Positions 47,407-56,800 of a stretch of DNA of 64,000 bases are shown piece after piece (positions within the stretch are counted from its first letter, which is position 1; every line of letters begins with the position of its first letter). Origin of the DNA: Brucella gallinifaecis (GTDB taxonomy: Bacteria; Pseudomonadota; Alphaproteobacteria; Rhizobiales; Rhizobiaceae); contig NZ_ML636804.1 of the NCBI RefSeq assembly GCF_006476605.1, positions 186,001-250,000 on the forward strand, written 5' to 3'. The notes under the pieces are model-generated. The model did not search any database. It was not told the DNA's origin and saw only the letters and a list, made by a program, of their open reading frames with translations. The position numbers and the translations under genes were made by a program.

Positions 47407-49926
47407 ATGGATCATATCTGCTCCTGTGTGATAAGCAGCAGAGATAATGCCTCAACCACGGACACTCTTTTGACGCGCTTGCCCGATCTTCCCGTTACCC
47501 GCATATTGCCGGAGCTTGATGCCGCCATGAACGCGCATGCCAGTGCTGTTCTGGTTGCGCCTCCCGGTGCGGGTAAGACAACGCTGGTGCCGCTGCATTT
47601 TTTGCACGCGGACTGGCGGGGGAACGGCATGATCGTGCTGCTTGAGCCGCGTCGCTTGGCAGCGCGTGCGGCTGCACGGCGTATGGCGCAATTGCTTGAT
47701 GAAGAGCCCGGCGAAACGGTCGGCTATCGCATGCGCCTTGAAAGCAGGGTTTCGGCCAAAACCAGAATCCTTGTCGTCACCGAGGGCGTTTTTACGCGTA
47801 TGATCCTTGATGATCCTGATCTCAAGGGTGTTGCCGCGGTTTTATTCGATGAGTTTCATGAGCGCAGTCTTGATGCCGATTTTGGTCTGGCGCTGGCGCT
47901 TGATGTGCAGTCAGTCCTGCGCGATGATCTCAAAATCCTTGTCATGTCGGCAACGCTTGACGGCGCACGTGTCGCTTCACTTTTAGGCGATGCGCCGGTT
48001 GTTAAAAGTGAAGGCCGTGCCTTTCCCGTCGATATTCGCTATCGCGAACGCAAAGCCGACCAACCTATCGAAGATGCGATGGCAGGCGCCATTCGCGAGG
48101 CTCTGGCCGATGAAACCGGCAGTATTCTCGCTTTTCTCCCCGGTCAGGGCGAGATCGAACGCACAGCACGCATGCTGGAAAGCTTTCTGCCTGCCAATAT
48201 CATTCTGGCTCCGCTTTATGGTGCAATGGAGGGCAGTGCACAGGATGCGGCGATCAAACCCGCAATGTCGGGCCACCGCAAGGTGGTGCTGGCGACATCG
48301 ATTGCCGAAACGTCCCTTACCATTGATGGGGTAAGAGTGGTGATTGATTCAGGTCTTGCGCGTCTGCCAAAGTATGAACCCGCCACTGGCCTCACGCGCC
48401 TTGAAACCGTACGAACATCACGCGCCAGCGCTGATCAGCGTGCCGGTCGCGCTGGTCGTACAGAGCCGGGCATTGCCATTCGCCTCTGGCATCAGGGACA
48501 GACCGCAGCACTCCCTGCCTTTTCACCACCGGAAATTCTGGAAGCCGACCTCTCTGGTCTTGTGCTGGATGCAGCCGCATGGGGTGTGACAGATCCCGCA
48601 ACATTGCCACTGCTCGACGCGCCACCGGCGCCGGCCCTGAAAGAGGCCAAAGCGCTGCTTATCCGGCTTGGTGCGCTTGATGATGCAGGGCGTTTGACCG
48701 CAGATGGCGAGCTCATGCGCTCACTGGCACTCCCTGCACGACTTGGCGCCATGGTGGCAGAGGCTGGTAAACGCGGCGAGGCTTTGCGGGCGGCAGAGCT
48801 GGCCATGCTTTTGACGGAGCGTGGTCTGGGTGGCAATGATATTGATCTCGACATGCGCATGTCACGCTTTCGCAATGACCGCTCTGATCGTGCGCAACGC
48901 GCCAGAAATCTTGCAAAACGTCTGAGCGCCAATGTGCCGAACAAAGGCCCGGCAGCCGGCTCTTCTATCGGCCGTATGCTGATTGATGCTTATCCCGACC
49001 GTATCGCCAAGGCGCGTGGCATAACGGGACAATTTCTGCTGGCCAATGGTCGCGGCGGCGAGCTTGACCCTGCTGTCAGTCTCAGCCGTGCGCCATGGCT
49101 GGTGGTGACTGACATGTCGGGCAAAGCGGGCAGGGCGCGTATTCTGTCTGCGGCGGAAGTGACGGAGACGGAAATCCGTGCAGCTCTGGGTACGAGAATA
49201 AAAAGCGGACGGCAGGTTGTTTATGATGCTGAAAAAAACGCATTGCGTGCGCGTGAAGCGGTGCGGATCGGTGCGATTGCTCTTTCAGAAAAGCCATTGG
49301 CCGCACCTTCAGGGGTGAGCGCCGATGAAGGTGTGATTGCGGCCGTGCGCGAACATGGTCTGCAAATCCTGCCATGGGGCAAGGATACGCAAATCCTGCG
49401 CCGTCGTCTGGGCTGGCTTTATCGTGGCCTTGGTGATCCGTGGTCGGCCATGGATGATGATACTCTCATTGAACGCCTTGATGACTGGCTTTTGCCCTTT
49501 CTTAACGGCGAAGCGCAACTTGACCGCATCCCGGCCCATGCGCTTAAAAATGGCCTGATGAGCCTTGTACCTTTTGATATGCAACGAAGCGTCGAAAAAC
49601 TGGCGCCAACACATTTTACCGTTCCGACCGGCTCCCATATCCCGATCCGCTATGATGCAGAGGAACCAGTCCTTGCGGTGCGTGTGCAGGAGCTTTTTGG
49701 CCTCGACACGCATCCGGCAATCGCCAATGGCAATGTGCCGCTTTTGCTGGAATTACTGTCACCCGCCCATCGTCCAATTCAAATCACGCGCGATTTGCCT
49801 AAGTTTTGGCAAGGCTCATGGGCTGATGTGCGCTCTGATATGCGTGGGCGTTATCCGCGTCATGTCTGGCCTGAAGATCCGGTGAATGCGCAAGCGACAC
49901 GCAGGGCCAAACCGCGCGGTACATAA
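47407..49926 (+). CDS. hrpB: ATP-dependent helicase HrpB
   Basis: HrpB is a DEAH-type superfamily 2 RNA helicase homologue. The 839-residue product has VAPPGAGKTTLVPL (Walker A, near residue 52), LEPRRLAARAAA (Ia), TEGVFTRM, DEFHERSLDAD (motif II, DEFH), SATLDG, TSIAETSLTIDGVRVVIDSGLAR and QRAGRAGRTEPG (VI). The HrpB C-terminal domain follows (RILSAAEVTETEIRAALGTRI and the final PRHVWPEDPVNAQATRRAKPRGT). In E. coli the gene is dispensable and its role is not settled. The frame opens at 47245, but I prefer ATG at 47407, because an earlier start would fall in or before the frmR operator. The Shine-Dalgarno is weak, so the start is uncertain. Confidence 0.9.
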   Translation: MDHICSCVISSRDNASTTDTLLTRLPDLPVTRILPELDAAMNAHASAVLVAPPGAGKTTLVPLHFLHADWRGNGMIVLLEPRRLAARAAARRMAQLLDEEPGETVGYRMRLESRVSAKTRILVVTEGVFTRMILDDPDLKGVAAVLFDEFHERSLDADFGLALALDVQSVLRDDLKILVMSATLDGARVASLLGDAPVVKSEGRAFPVDIRYRERKADQPIEDAMAGAIREALADETGSILAFLPGQGEIERTARMLESFLPANIILAPLYGAMEGSAQDAAIKPAMSGHRKVVLATSIAETSLTIDGVRVVIDSGLARLPKYEPATGLTRLETVRTSRASADQRAGRAGRTEPGIAIRLWHQGQTAALPAFSPPEILEADLSGLVLDAAAWGVTDPATLPLLDAPPAPALKEAKALLIRLGALDDAGRLTADGELMRSLALPARLGAMVAEAGKRGEALRAAELAMLLTERGLGGNDIDLDMRMSRFRNDRSDRAQRARNLAKRLSANVPNKGPAAGSSIGRMLIDAYPDRIAKARGITGQFLLANGRGGELDPAVSLSRAPWLVVTDMSGKAGRARILSAAEVTETEIRAALGTRIKSGRQVVYDAEKNALRAREAVRIGAIALSEKPLAAPSGVSADEGVIAAVREHGLQILPWGKDTQILRRRLGWLYRGLGDPWSAMDDDTLIERLDDWLLPFLNGEAQLDRIPAHALKNGLMSLVPFDMQRSVEKLAPTHFTVPTGSHIPIRYDAEEPVLAVRVQELFGLDTHPAIANGNVPLLLELLSPAHRPIQITRDLPKFWQGSWADVRSDMRGRYPRHVWPEDPVNAQATRRAKPRGT

Positions 49927-50003
49927 TTGCCTGCGACGGGATGACACAGTTTTTCTTGCATTAAGCCTGCACCTTGGCACATAAGGGGCCAACAGGGGTG
50001 ATC

Positions 50004-51311
50004 ATGCACGCAGAATTTGACAATCGCGCTTCCAATCTTTCACGCAGACCGCGCCTCACCACATTGGTGCGCCTGCGCTGGCTGGCCATTGCCGGGCAGA
50101 CGGCAGCCGTCATGTTTGTGGCGCTTTATCTGCAATTCAGCTTCTCGATCAGTATTTGTCTTGCGCTGATTTCAGCCTCCGCATGGCTCAATCTCTATCT
50201 CGCCTTTCATTTTCCAAACAATCACCGGCTGAACCCTGATGCTGCAAGTCTGGTTCTGGCTTTTGACATTCTGCAATTGGCAGGTCTGCTTTATCTGACG
50301 GGTGGCGTGCAGAACCCATTTATCATTTTGATGATTGCGCCGGTTATCATTTCTGCGACCTCACTTTCAGTCCGGCACACGCTGGGACTAGCTTTGCTGG
50401 CCGTGTTCTGCACCTCGTTTTTGATATTCTATCACCTGCCTTTGCCATGGTATCCTGGTGAGACGCTGGTGCTGCCCTTCCTTTTTGTGGTGGGCATCTG
50501 GTGCGCGATTATCTCGGCTTTGGGTTTTACCGGTGTTTATGCCTATCGTATCGCCGAGGAAACGCGCCAGCTCGGAGACGCTTTGACCGCGACCGAATTG
50601 ATTTTGCAGCGCGAACAGCATTTGACTGCCCTTGATGGGCTTGCTGCTGCCGCCGCGCATGAGCTTGGCACACCGCTTGCGACCATCACGCTGGTGGTCA
50701 AGGAAATGCAGCGCACTTATGCAAAAAAGCCCGATAGCGATCCTGCACTGGCAGAAGATATTGCGCTGTTGCAATCTCAGGCCGCGCGTTGCCGTGAAAT
50801 CCTGCAACGCCTGACCAGTCTTTCTTCTGAAAATGAAGAACATATGTCGCGTCTTCCATTCTCGTCGCTGGTTGAGGAGGTGATTGAACCGCATCGTAAT
50901 TTTGGTGTTGTGCTTGATGTAGTAAAAATGGAAGGCCCAAAGCCTGAGCCGGTTGTGCGGCGTAATCCGGGCCTGCTTTATGGTCTTGGAAATTTGATCG
51001 AAAATGCCGTCGATTTTGCGCGTAATGAGGTCTGTGTGACATGGGGCTGGACCGACACCACGGTCTCGGTAACGATCCAGGATGATGGTGAAGGCTTCAA
51101 GCCGGAGGTTCTTGACCGAATCGGTGAGCCTTATATGACCAGTCGCGATAACGCTCATAATGGCGGTGGCGGACTGGGTCTGGGTCTTTTTATCGCAAAA
51201 ACCTTGCTTGAGCGCTCAGGCGCGCAGATCAGTTTTAAAAATCGTAAAAATCCGGGGCAGGGGGCTGAGGTCAAAGTGGTTTGGCCTCGATCAGCATTCA
51301 CTGTAAGATAA
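50004..51311 (+). CDS. regB: ActS/PrrB/RegB family redox-sensing histidine kinase
   Basis: This inner-membrane sensor kinase of 435 residues has six membrane helices at the N-terminus. The quinone-site motif GGVQNPF lies near residue 100 between helices. The dimerisation region has the phosphoacceptor His in AAAAHELGTPLATIT near residue 219. A Cys near residue 263 (QAARCREIL) matches the redox Cys of RegB. The ATPase domain has NLIENAVDFA, DDGEGF and GGGLGLGLFIAKTLLE. ATG at 50004 has AGGGGTG ahead of it. It senses the redox state of the respiratory chain and phosphorylates the response regulator encoded 229 bases downstream. Confidence 0.94.
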   Translation: MHAEFDNRASNLSRRPRLTTLVRLRWLAIAGQTAAVMFVALYLQFSFSISICLALISASAWLNLYLAFHFPNNHRLNPDAASLVLAFDILQLAGLLYLTGGVQNPFIILMIAPVIISATSLSVRHTLGLALLAVFCTSFLIFYHLPLPWYPGETLVLPFLFVVGIWCAIISALGFTGVYAYRIAEETRQLGDALTATELILQREQHLTALDGLAAAAAHELGTPLATITLVVKEMQRTYAKKPDSDPALAEDIALLQSQAARCREILQRLTSLSSENEEHMSRLPFSSLVEEVIEPHRNFGVVLDVVKMEGPKPEPVVRRNPGLLYGLGNLIENAVDFARNEVCVTWGWTDTTVSVTIQDDGEGFKPEVLDRIGEPYMTSRDNAHNGGGGLGLGLFIAKTLLERSGAQISFKNRKNPGQGAEVKVVWPRSAFTVR

Positions 51312-51540
51312 TGAATACATTCGATAATCTTCGATATTTATTTGATCTTTGCTTTGCAGTGACGCAAATTTAATGCAACTCTTTCACAGGGTTAATTGTA
51401 AAAATTCTTTGCAAATACAGGCGTTTGTCCTGTCTTGATTTATTATTTTTTGCTTGGATTGCTTCAATAATTCAATGGCTATTTGACTTTTTGACGCAGG
51501 GGTATCAATAAAGAAACAAAAATTCAGGCAGGAAGCACCC
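51312..51540. other. Gap between the sensor kinase and response regulator genes
   Basis: This 229-base gap is moderately AT-rich, with T-rich tracts and no coding character. It probably carries a separate promoter for the regulator gene, which begins with a clear AGGAAG Shine-Dalgarno. No specific -35/-10 pair was assigned. Confidence 0.4.
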
Positions 51541-52104
51541 ATGGAAGACTTGAAGCAGGAAGACACCGAAGCCATTGGCAACGATCCGACCCTCCTTCTG
51601 GTTGATGATGACAAGCCATTCTTGCAGCGTCTTGCCCGTGCCATGGAAGGGCGCGGGTTTCAGGTGACGACTGCGGAATCGGTTGAAGAAGGCATCGCCG
51701 CTGCAAAACTCGCAGCCCCCGCTTATGCGGTGGTGGATATGCGCCTTGGTGACGGAAACGGCCTTGATGTGATCGAAGCCATTCGTGCCCGTCGCACTGA
51801 TACCCGTGCCATTGTACTTACCGGTTATGGAAATATTGCAACTGCTGTAAATGCGGTAAAGCTTGGTGCGATTGATTATCTGTCCAAGCCAGCCGATGCG
51901 GATGAGGTCTTTGCAGCGCTTACCCGGCGTCCGGGCGAAAAGGTTGCACCACCGGAAAATCCGATGTCTGCCGATCGTGTTCGCTGGGAACACATTCAGC
52001 GGGTTTATGAAATGTGCGAACGCAATGTTTCCGAAACTGCACGTCGGCTCAATATGCATCGGCGTACCTTGCAGCGAATTCTGGCAAAGCGTGCTCCCCG
52101 TTAG
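51541..52104 (+). CDS. regA: ActR/PrrA/RegA family redox response regulator
   Basis: This two-domain regulator of 187 residues has receiver domain LLVDDDKPFLQRL with phosphoacceptor Asp66 in YAVVDMRLGDGNG. The T and K residues follow in VLTGYGN and YLSKPADADE. A short linker leads to a Fis-type helix-turn-helix, VRWEHIQRVYEMCERNVSETARRLNMHRRTLQRILAK. RegA-type regulators control respiration, photosynthesis or CO2 and nitrogen metabolism genes in response to redox. It is the partner of the sensor kinase upstream. Confidence 0.95.
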   Translation: MEDLKQEDTEAIGNDPTLLLVDDDKPFLQRLARAMEGRGFQVTTAESVEEGIAAAKLAAPAYAVVDMRLGDGNGLDVIEAIRARRTDTRAIVLTGYGNIATAVNAVKLGAIDYLSKPADADEVFAALTRRPGEKVAPPENPMSADRVRWEHIQRVYEMCERNVSETARRLNMHRRTLQRILAKRAPR

Positions 52105-52125
52105 TCAATGGGGCTAGTCAATGCA

Positions 52126-52620
52126 CTAGTCAATATTTGCTTCGGGTATCTCCAGTCCTGCAAGTTCTGCAATTGTAAGTCGTGCGGCGCTTACTCGTGC
52201 AAAGCGCAGCATCAGTGCTTTGCGGGTTGCACCGGGAAGTTTGTGTTCGGGTGCATCACGCAATATTTCCGCGCCATAACCATCCGATAAAATGAATCCG
52301 CAATCTTTCGGGAAGATATCGCTTGGCACTGTTGGATGGGTGGCAAAGAACAGCCTGTCGCAATGGTTGCGATAGTCCGGCCATTTGCGATCAGCCTTCC
52401 AGTCCTCGATTGAAGATTTGATTTCGACAATCCAGATTTCGCCTTTGCGACTGACGGCAATCAGGTCCGCACGCCTTCCCGAAGCCAGGGACAATTCAGG
52501 CAAGACGGCCAGTTCCATTTTCAGAAACAGACGTTGCACACCGCGACGAACAAGCATCGCATTTTCGGATTGCCGTCCGTCAAAAAGTGGATGGGTTTGT
52601 TTTGGAATCACAATTGGCAT
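52126..52620 (-). CDS. mmcB: MmcB family DNA repair protein
   Basis: This 164-residue protein belongs to the MmcB/DUF1052 family. In Caulobacter MmcB is part of the SOS and mitomycin response. Motifs are LPELSLASGRRADLIAVSRKGEIWIVEIKSSIEDWKADRKWPDY, which fits a PD-(D/E)xK nuclease-like core, and LFFATHPTVPSDIFP. An upstream start at 52671 would add 17 residues; I chose ATG at 52620 because MPIVIPKQTHPLFDG is the usual N-terminus. The nuclease fold is inference. It is convergent with the regulator gene. Confidence 0.86.
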   Translation of the reverse strand: MPIVIPKQTHPLFDGRQSENAMLVRRGVQRLFLKMELAVLPELSLASGRRADLIAVSRKGEIWIVEIKSSIEDWKADRKWPDYRNHCDRLFFATHPTVPSDIFPKDCGFILSDGYGAEILRDAPEHKLPGATRKALMLRFARVSAARLTIAELAGLEIPEANID

Positions 52621-52839
52621 TTGTACATTTTGTGCAGGAAAATTGCCCGAAACAACCGCCAAAAGCCGCAAAACCTGCGGCTAATCTGGCGCAATATTAT
52701 GGTAGTGATGGCAATAAAGTGGCCAAATAATGTCTTTTTCAATTTACGGTTAACGAGTGGTTAATAATACTCCCTCATCTTTGTGAGTGAACGAGCGATT
52801 CGCTCTTGCCGATGGCCCATTCCAATCCGGGGAAAATAT

Positions 52840-53457
52840 ATGAAGTCTCGCGTCTTGCAGCTAACCTCAGCCCTTCTTCTTGCCGGTGCACTAGCTGGTT
52901 GTTCTACAGTCGGAGGGACTTTCTATACTGCATCCTATTCTTCAGTTCGTGATGCCGGTTATACGATTCCAGCTATTCCGAATGAGAAAATCCCGCAGCA
53001 ATATCGCCGTCAGATCGTCAAGTACAAGACCAGTGAAACGCCCGGTACAATCATCGTCGAAACAGGCGAAAAGTTTCTCTATCTCGTCCTGCCGGATGGT
53101 AGGGCCATGCGTTATGGCATTGGTGTGGGGCGCGAAGGTTTTGGCTGGAGCGGGACGGCACGGGTTGCGATGAAACGTGAATGGCCGACCTGGACGCCGC
53201 CGGCAGCCATGATCAGACGCCAGCCGGAACTGGCAAAATATCGCAATGGTATGGGTCCCGGTCTCAAAAACCCGCTCGGTGCACGTGCCCTTTATCTCTA
53301 TAACAAGGGTGGAGATACCGGTTATCGCATCCACGGGACGCCGGAATGGTGGTCTATCGGTAAGGCCATGTCATCGGGCTGCGTGCGTATGATGAATCAG
53401 GATATTCTTGATTTGTATGAACGCACGGAGAAGGGCGCAAAGGTTATTGTTCGATAA
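52840..53457 (+). CDS. L,D-transpeptidase (YkuD domain) lipoprotein
   Basis: This 205-residue protein begins with LTSALLLAGALAGC, with lipobox LAGC, so it should be anchored in a membrane. The YkuD domain has VVETGEKFLYLVLPDGRAMRYGIGVG. The catalytic motif is the HGTPEWWSIGKAMSSGCVRMM block, with His near residue 165 and nucleophile Cys near 181. Such enzymes form 3-3 peptidoglycan crosslinks or attach outer-membrane proteins to peptidoglycan. ATG at 52840 has GGGGA ahead of it; an earlier in-frame start would spoil the signal peptide. Confidence 0.93.
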   Translation: MKSRVLQLTSALLLAGALAGCSTVGGTFYTASYSSVRDAGYTIPAIPNEKIPQQYRRQIVKYKTSETPGTIIVETGEKFLYLVLPDGRAMRYGIGVGREGFGWSGTARVAMKREWPTWTPPAAMIRRQPELAKYRNGMGPGLKNPLGARALYLYNKGGDTGYRIHGTPEWWSIGKAMSSGCVRMMNQDILDLYERTEKGAKVIVR

Positions 53458-53864
53458 TAAAAAATAGACTGGCACGGGATTTGAAATTAATTTCGTGCCA
53501 ATTCTGAACTAATATTATATTGTAGTAATTCAATTTATTTCGTTTTTTATTGTAATTCAATTAAGTAAATATAAGATGAGATAATATCTTTTCTGCCATC
53601 TGTTTGAATTACTATTTCGATTAATATTTTATTATGAATTTTCGTATGCATTCTTCCAATTGAATTGAATGATAATTATATTAATTATGAAATAATGCAT
53701 ATGATTTACTGTTAGTAGTTTTATATATTTTATATTAGTTATTTATTATATGCTAATATAAATGATATTTCAAAACATTGTGATTACACGCTTTGATTTT
53801 TTTAACTATTGGTCTATTTATTAATACCAGAAAATAGCTTTTTATATAAGGTGGTTGTAATATA
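53458..53864. other. AT-rich intergenic region upstream of the giant autotransporter
   Basis: This 407-base gap is markedly AT-rich with long A/T runs and no coding frame. It should hold the autotransporter promoter and could be a silencing or H-NS-like/MucR-like binding target, as is common for adhesin genes. No clear -35/-10 pair was assigned. Confidence 0.5.
53470..53500 (+). terminator. Possible weak terminator after the L,D-transpeptidase gene
   Basis: Arms TGGCACG and CGTGCCA enclose a 17-nt loop that itself contains a short GAAATTAATTTC dyad. The downstream stretch is not a clean T run, so function is uncertain. Confidence 0.4.
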
Positions 53865-56800
53865 ATGGAAGTATTGCTTCGCTATGTCCGTGGTGGAAAG
53901 TTTTTCATCTCTAAAGTGGTTGCCAATCTTTCAAATGATCTGCAAAGTTTCAATAAATGGCGGGGCGGGCGTGTTATCAAGTCCAGGGGCCGTGTTGTAA
54001 GCTTTGCGTCACATATTGCATTTTGTTTGCTGATGCTGATGGCGCCCGCATCGGGCGAAGCGCTCTACTGGGATGCGAATAAAAGTGATCCGGGTACTGG
54101 CGGTAGCGGTGTCTGGAATCTGAGTAATTCCTTTTGGAGTGCGAGTAGTGATGGTGTCTCGGGTCCTTATGCTTCATGGGATAATGCAGGGCTAAACACG
54201 GCAGTATTTGGCGGAGTTGCAGGGACTGTTACTGTTGGTGGCAGTGTAACTGCCGGTGGCCTTGATTTTGAAACGACAGGATATTCGCTAACCGGTGGCA
54301 CAATAACACTGGCCGGTGGCACGCCTGCAATTTCGGCAGCCAGAAATACTGTAGCGACAATAGGTTCTGTCATTGCAGGTTCGTCTGGTGTAACGCTTGA
54401 TGGATTGGGAACAGTTTATTTCACTGGCGCCAATACATTTACCGGAGATATATTCCTGCAATCAGGTATTTTTCAGGCCAAAAATAGTTCAGCATTTGGT
54501 AATGCATCAAATATTTTAAGGGTTAAGGGAGATTCAACTTTAAGGGTTGATGAAAACTCGCCGACCAGATCTGTTATTGTTGATAATGATGTAGATTTAC
54601 TGCTTACAGGAAATGGTACTGGATCTTTACAGTATAGTGGTGGAGGAAATATTTCTTTAACCACTGGTGTCAGGATGACGAATGACGCCAATAATTATAC
54701 TGGAAGCACGGCTTTTAAAGGCCAGAACAATGGTACTGCCAGTATTTATTTCTCATCAGTTCGTAATTTGGGGGAGGCGAGCGCATTAGGCGCTCCAACT
54801 ACTGTTGAAAATGGAACGATTGAATTTTCAGGCGGCTCCCAATATTCAGATCGTATTTTTTATACTGGTAGTGGCGATAGTTCAAATCGCAACTGGGTGT
54901 TTGCTGGGTCCACGCTTCGCCGGTTTACCAATCAGGGTACTGGAACGCTTAAAATAACGGGAGATATACTTCTTAACCGTAGCACAAATTTTGACTCAAC
55001 AAATAATGGAGCCGGATTTGAGCTTCTTGGTGTTATTAGTGGTGGAGAATCTGCAGAATTAGGATTGGCACCTTCATCTGGCGGTACTATTGTACTTGGC
55101 TATAATAATACATATGCTGGAAAAACAAATATTACCAATGGAACGGTTATTGTCTCATCTCTCGCCAATACTGGTTCCGCAAGCTCGCTTGGAGCAGGAT
55201 CTTCGGTCGTTTTAACTGGTAGTACTCTGTCATATACCGGAAGCGGGAGTTCAACAGATCGCAATTGGGATATTTCCAATGGTACTGTTCTGTCCAGTGG
55301 GACGGGCGGAGTAACATTGACCGGTAATGTTGTTCTGTCGACATCAGGGGGAAAACAAGGTCTGGAACTTGGCGGCAGTTTCACTGGCGTGAATACAATT
55401 TCAGGCGTGATGAGTGGCGCTGGTACGATTACGACGAGCGGTTCCGGTACCTGGGAATTCAGCGGGTCGAGTACGCGAACCGGTAATGTTGATATCAAGA
55501 GCGGGGTGCTTCGGCTGGGAAGTGCTTCAGGGCTTGGTACTGTCAACAATCTGACTGTAACTGGCGGTACTCTGGACCTGAATAACTATGATTTGACATC
55601 TGGTACTCTATCGGGCGGCAACAGCACTATCTCGCTTGGATCGGGCACGTTAACAACAGATTCCTCGGCAGCGTCTACTTATTCTGGTTCTATTACCGGA
55701 ACGGGTGGTTTTGCAAAACTGGGTCAGGGAACCTTAACTCTGACTGGCGAGAATACATATACCGGTAGGACAACGATTTCCGGTGGAACTCTGGCTCTTG
55801 ATTTTTCTGCTGCAGCTGCGCCGCAATCCAACATATTATCCCCTTCAACATCGGTTTTCCTTGATTCCGCAGGGTTGAGAATCATCGGTGGGACTCAGGC
55901 GGGAAGTCAGACTTTTGCTTCTGTAGATATCGTAGCTGGGTCTAATTTGATTGAATCAACCCTGGGTACAGGCGGTTCAATGGCCGTCAATTTGGGTGCG
56001 ATAAATTATACGTCAGGTGTCGTTAATTTCGTCATGCCTGCCAATGGTAGTTTTCATACGTCGAATCCTGATGGCAAATTGGGTGGCTGGGCGATGATTG
56101 ATAGCACTGACTACGCCAAAGTGGTGAATGGTGTGATCGTACCCTTTGATGAGACAGATTATTCATTGAAGGATAATGCGGCAATCTGGCAGACAGGCGA
56201 TATAGTAAGCGATTCAGGTGGTGATCCCAATACGCCATTTTACGGTACGGTCGGAAGTTCTGTTACGCTGCAAGGGCTACAATATACGGCTGCGGCGGCA
56301 TCAACCGTCACAATAGCCAATGGCCAGACACTGGGTGTTGATGGCTCGATCATGGTCAGTTCAAATGTTGGTAACAAGGCGCTCAGGATAACGGGTGGCC
56401 AAGTGACCGGCGGAACGGCGAATGTTTTTGGTGTTCAACACAACAGCACAGGTACTTTTACTGTCAGCTCAACCATTGTGGACAATGGCAATCCCGTTGA
56501 ATTTGTCAAATCCGGTACCGGCAAGGTTATACTTGGGGCGAGCAATACCTATACTGGTGCGACGACGGTTGGTAAGGGTACACTATCCGTCAGCACTATC
56601 GGCAATGGCGGCGTTGCGAGTAGTATTGGTGCTTCCTCAGCGGACCCTGAAAATTTACGCATCCAGAATGCAACTCTCGAATATACAGGTAATTCCGCCC
56701 AGACTGACCGTGGCATAACACTGGTCGAAGTGACCGGGCAGCCAAGCAATATTTCTGTAACGAAGGCTGCTGAAAATTTAACTTTGAGCGGAAAAATACT

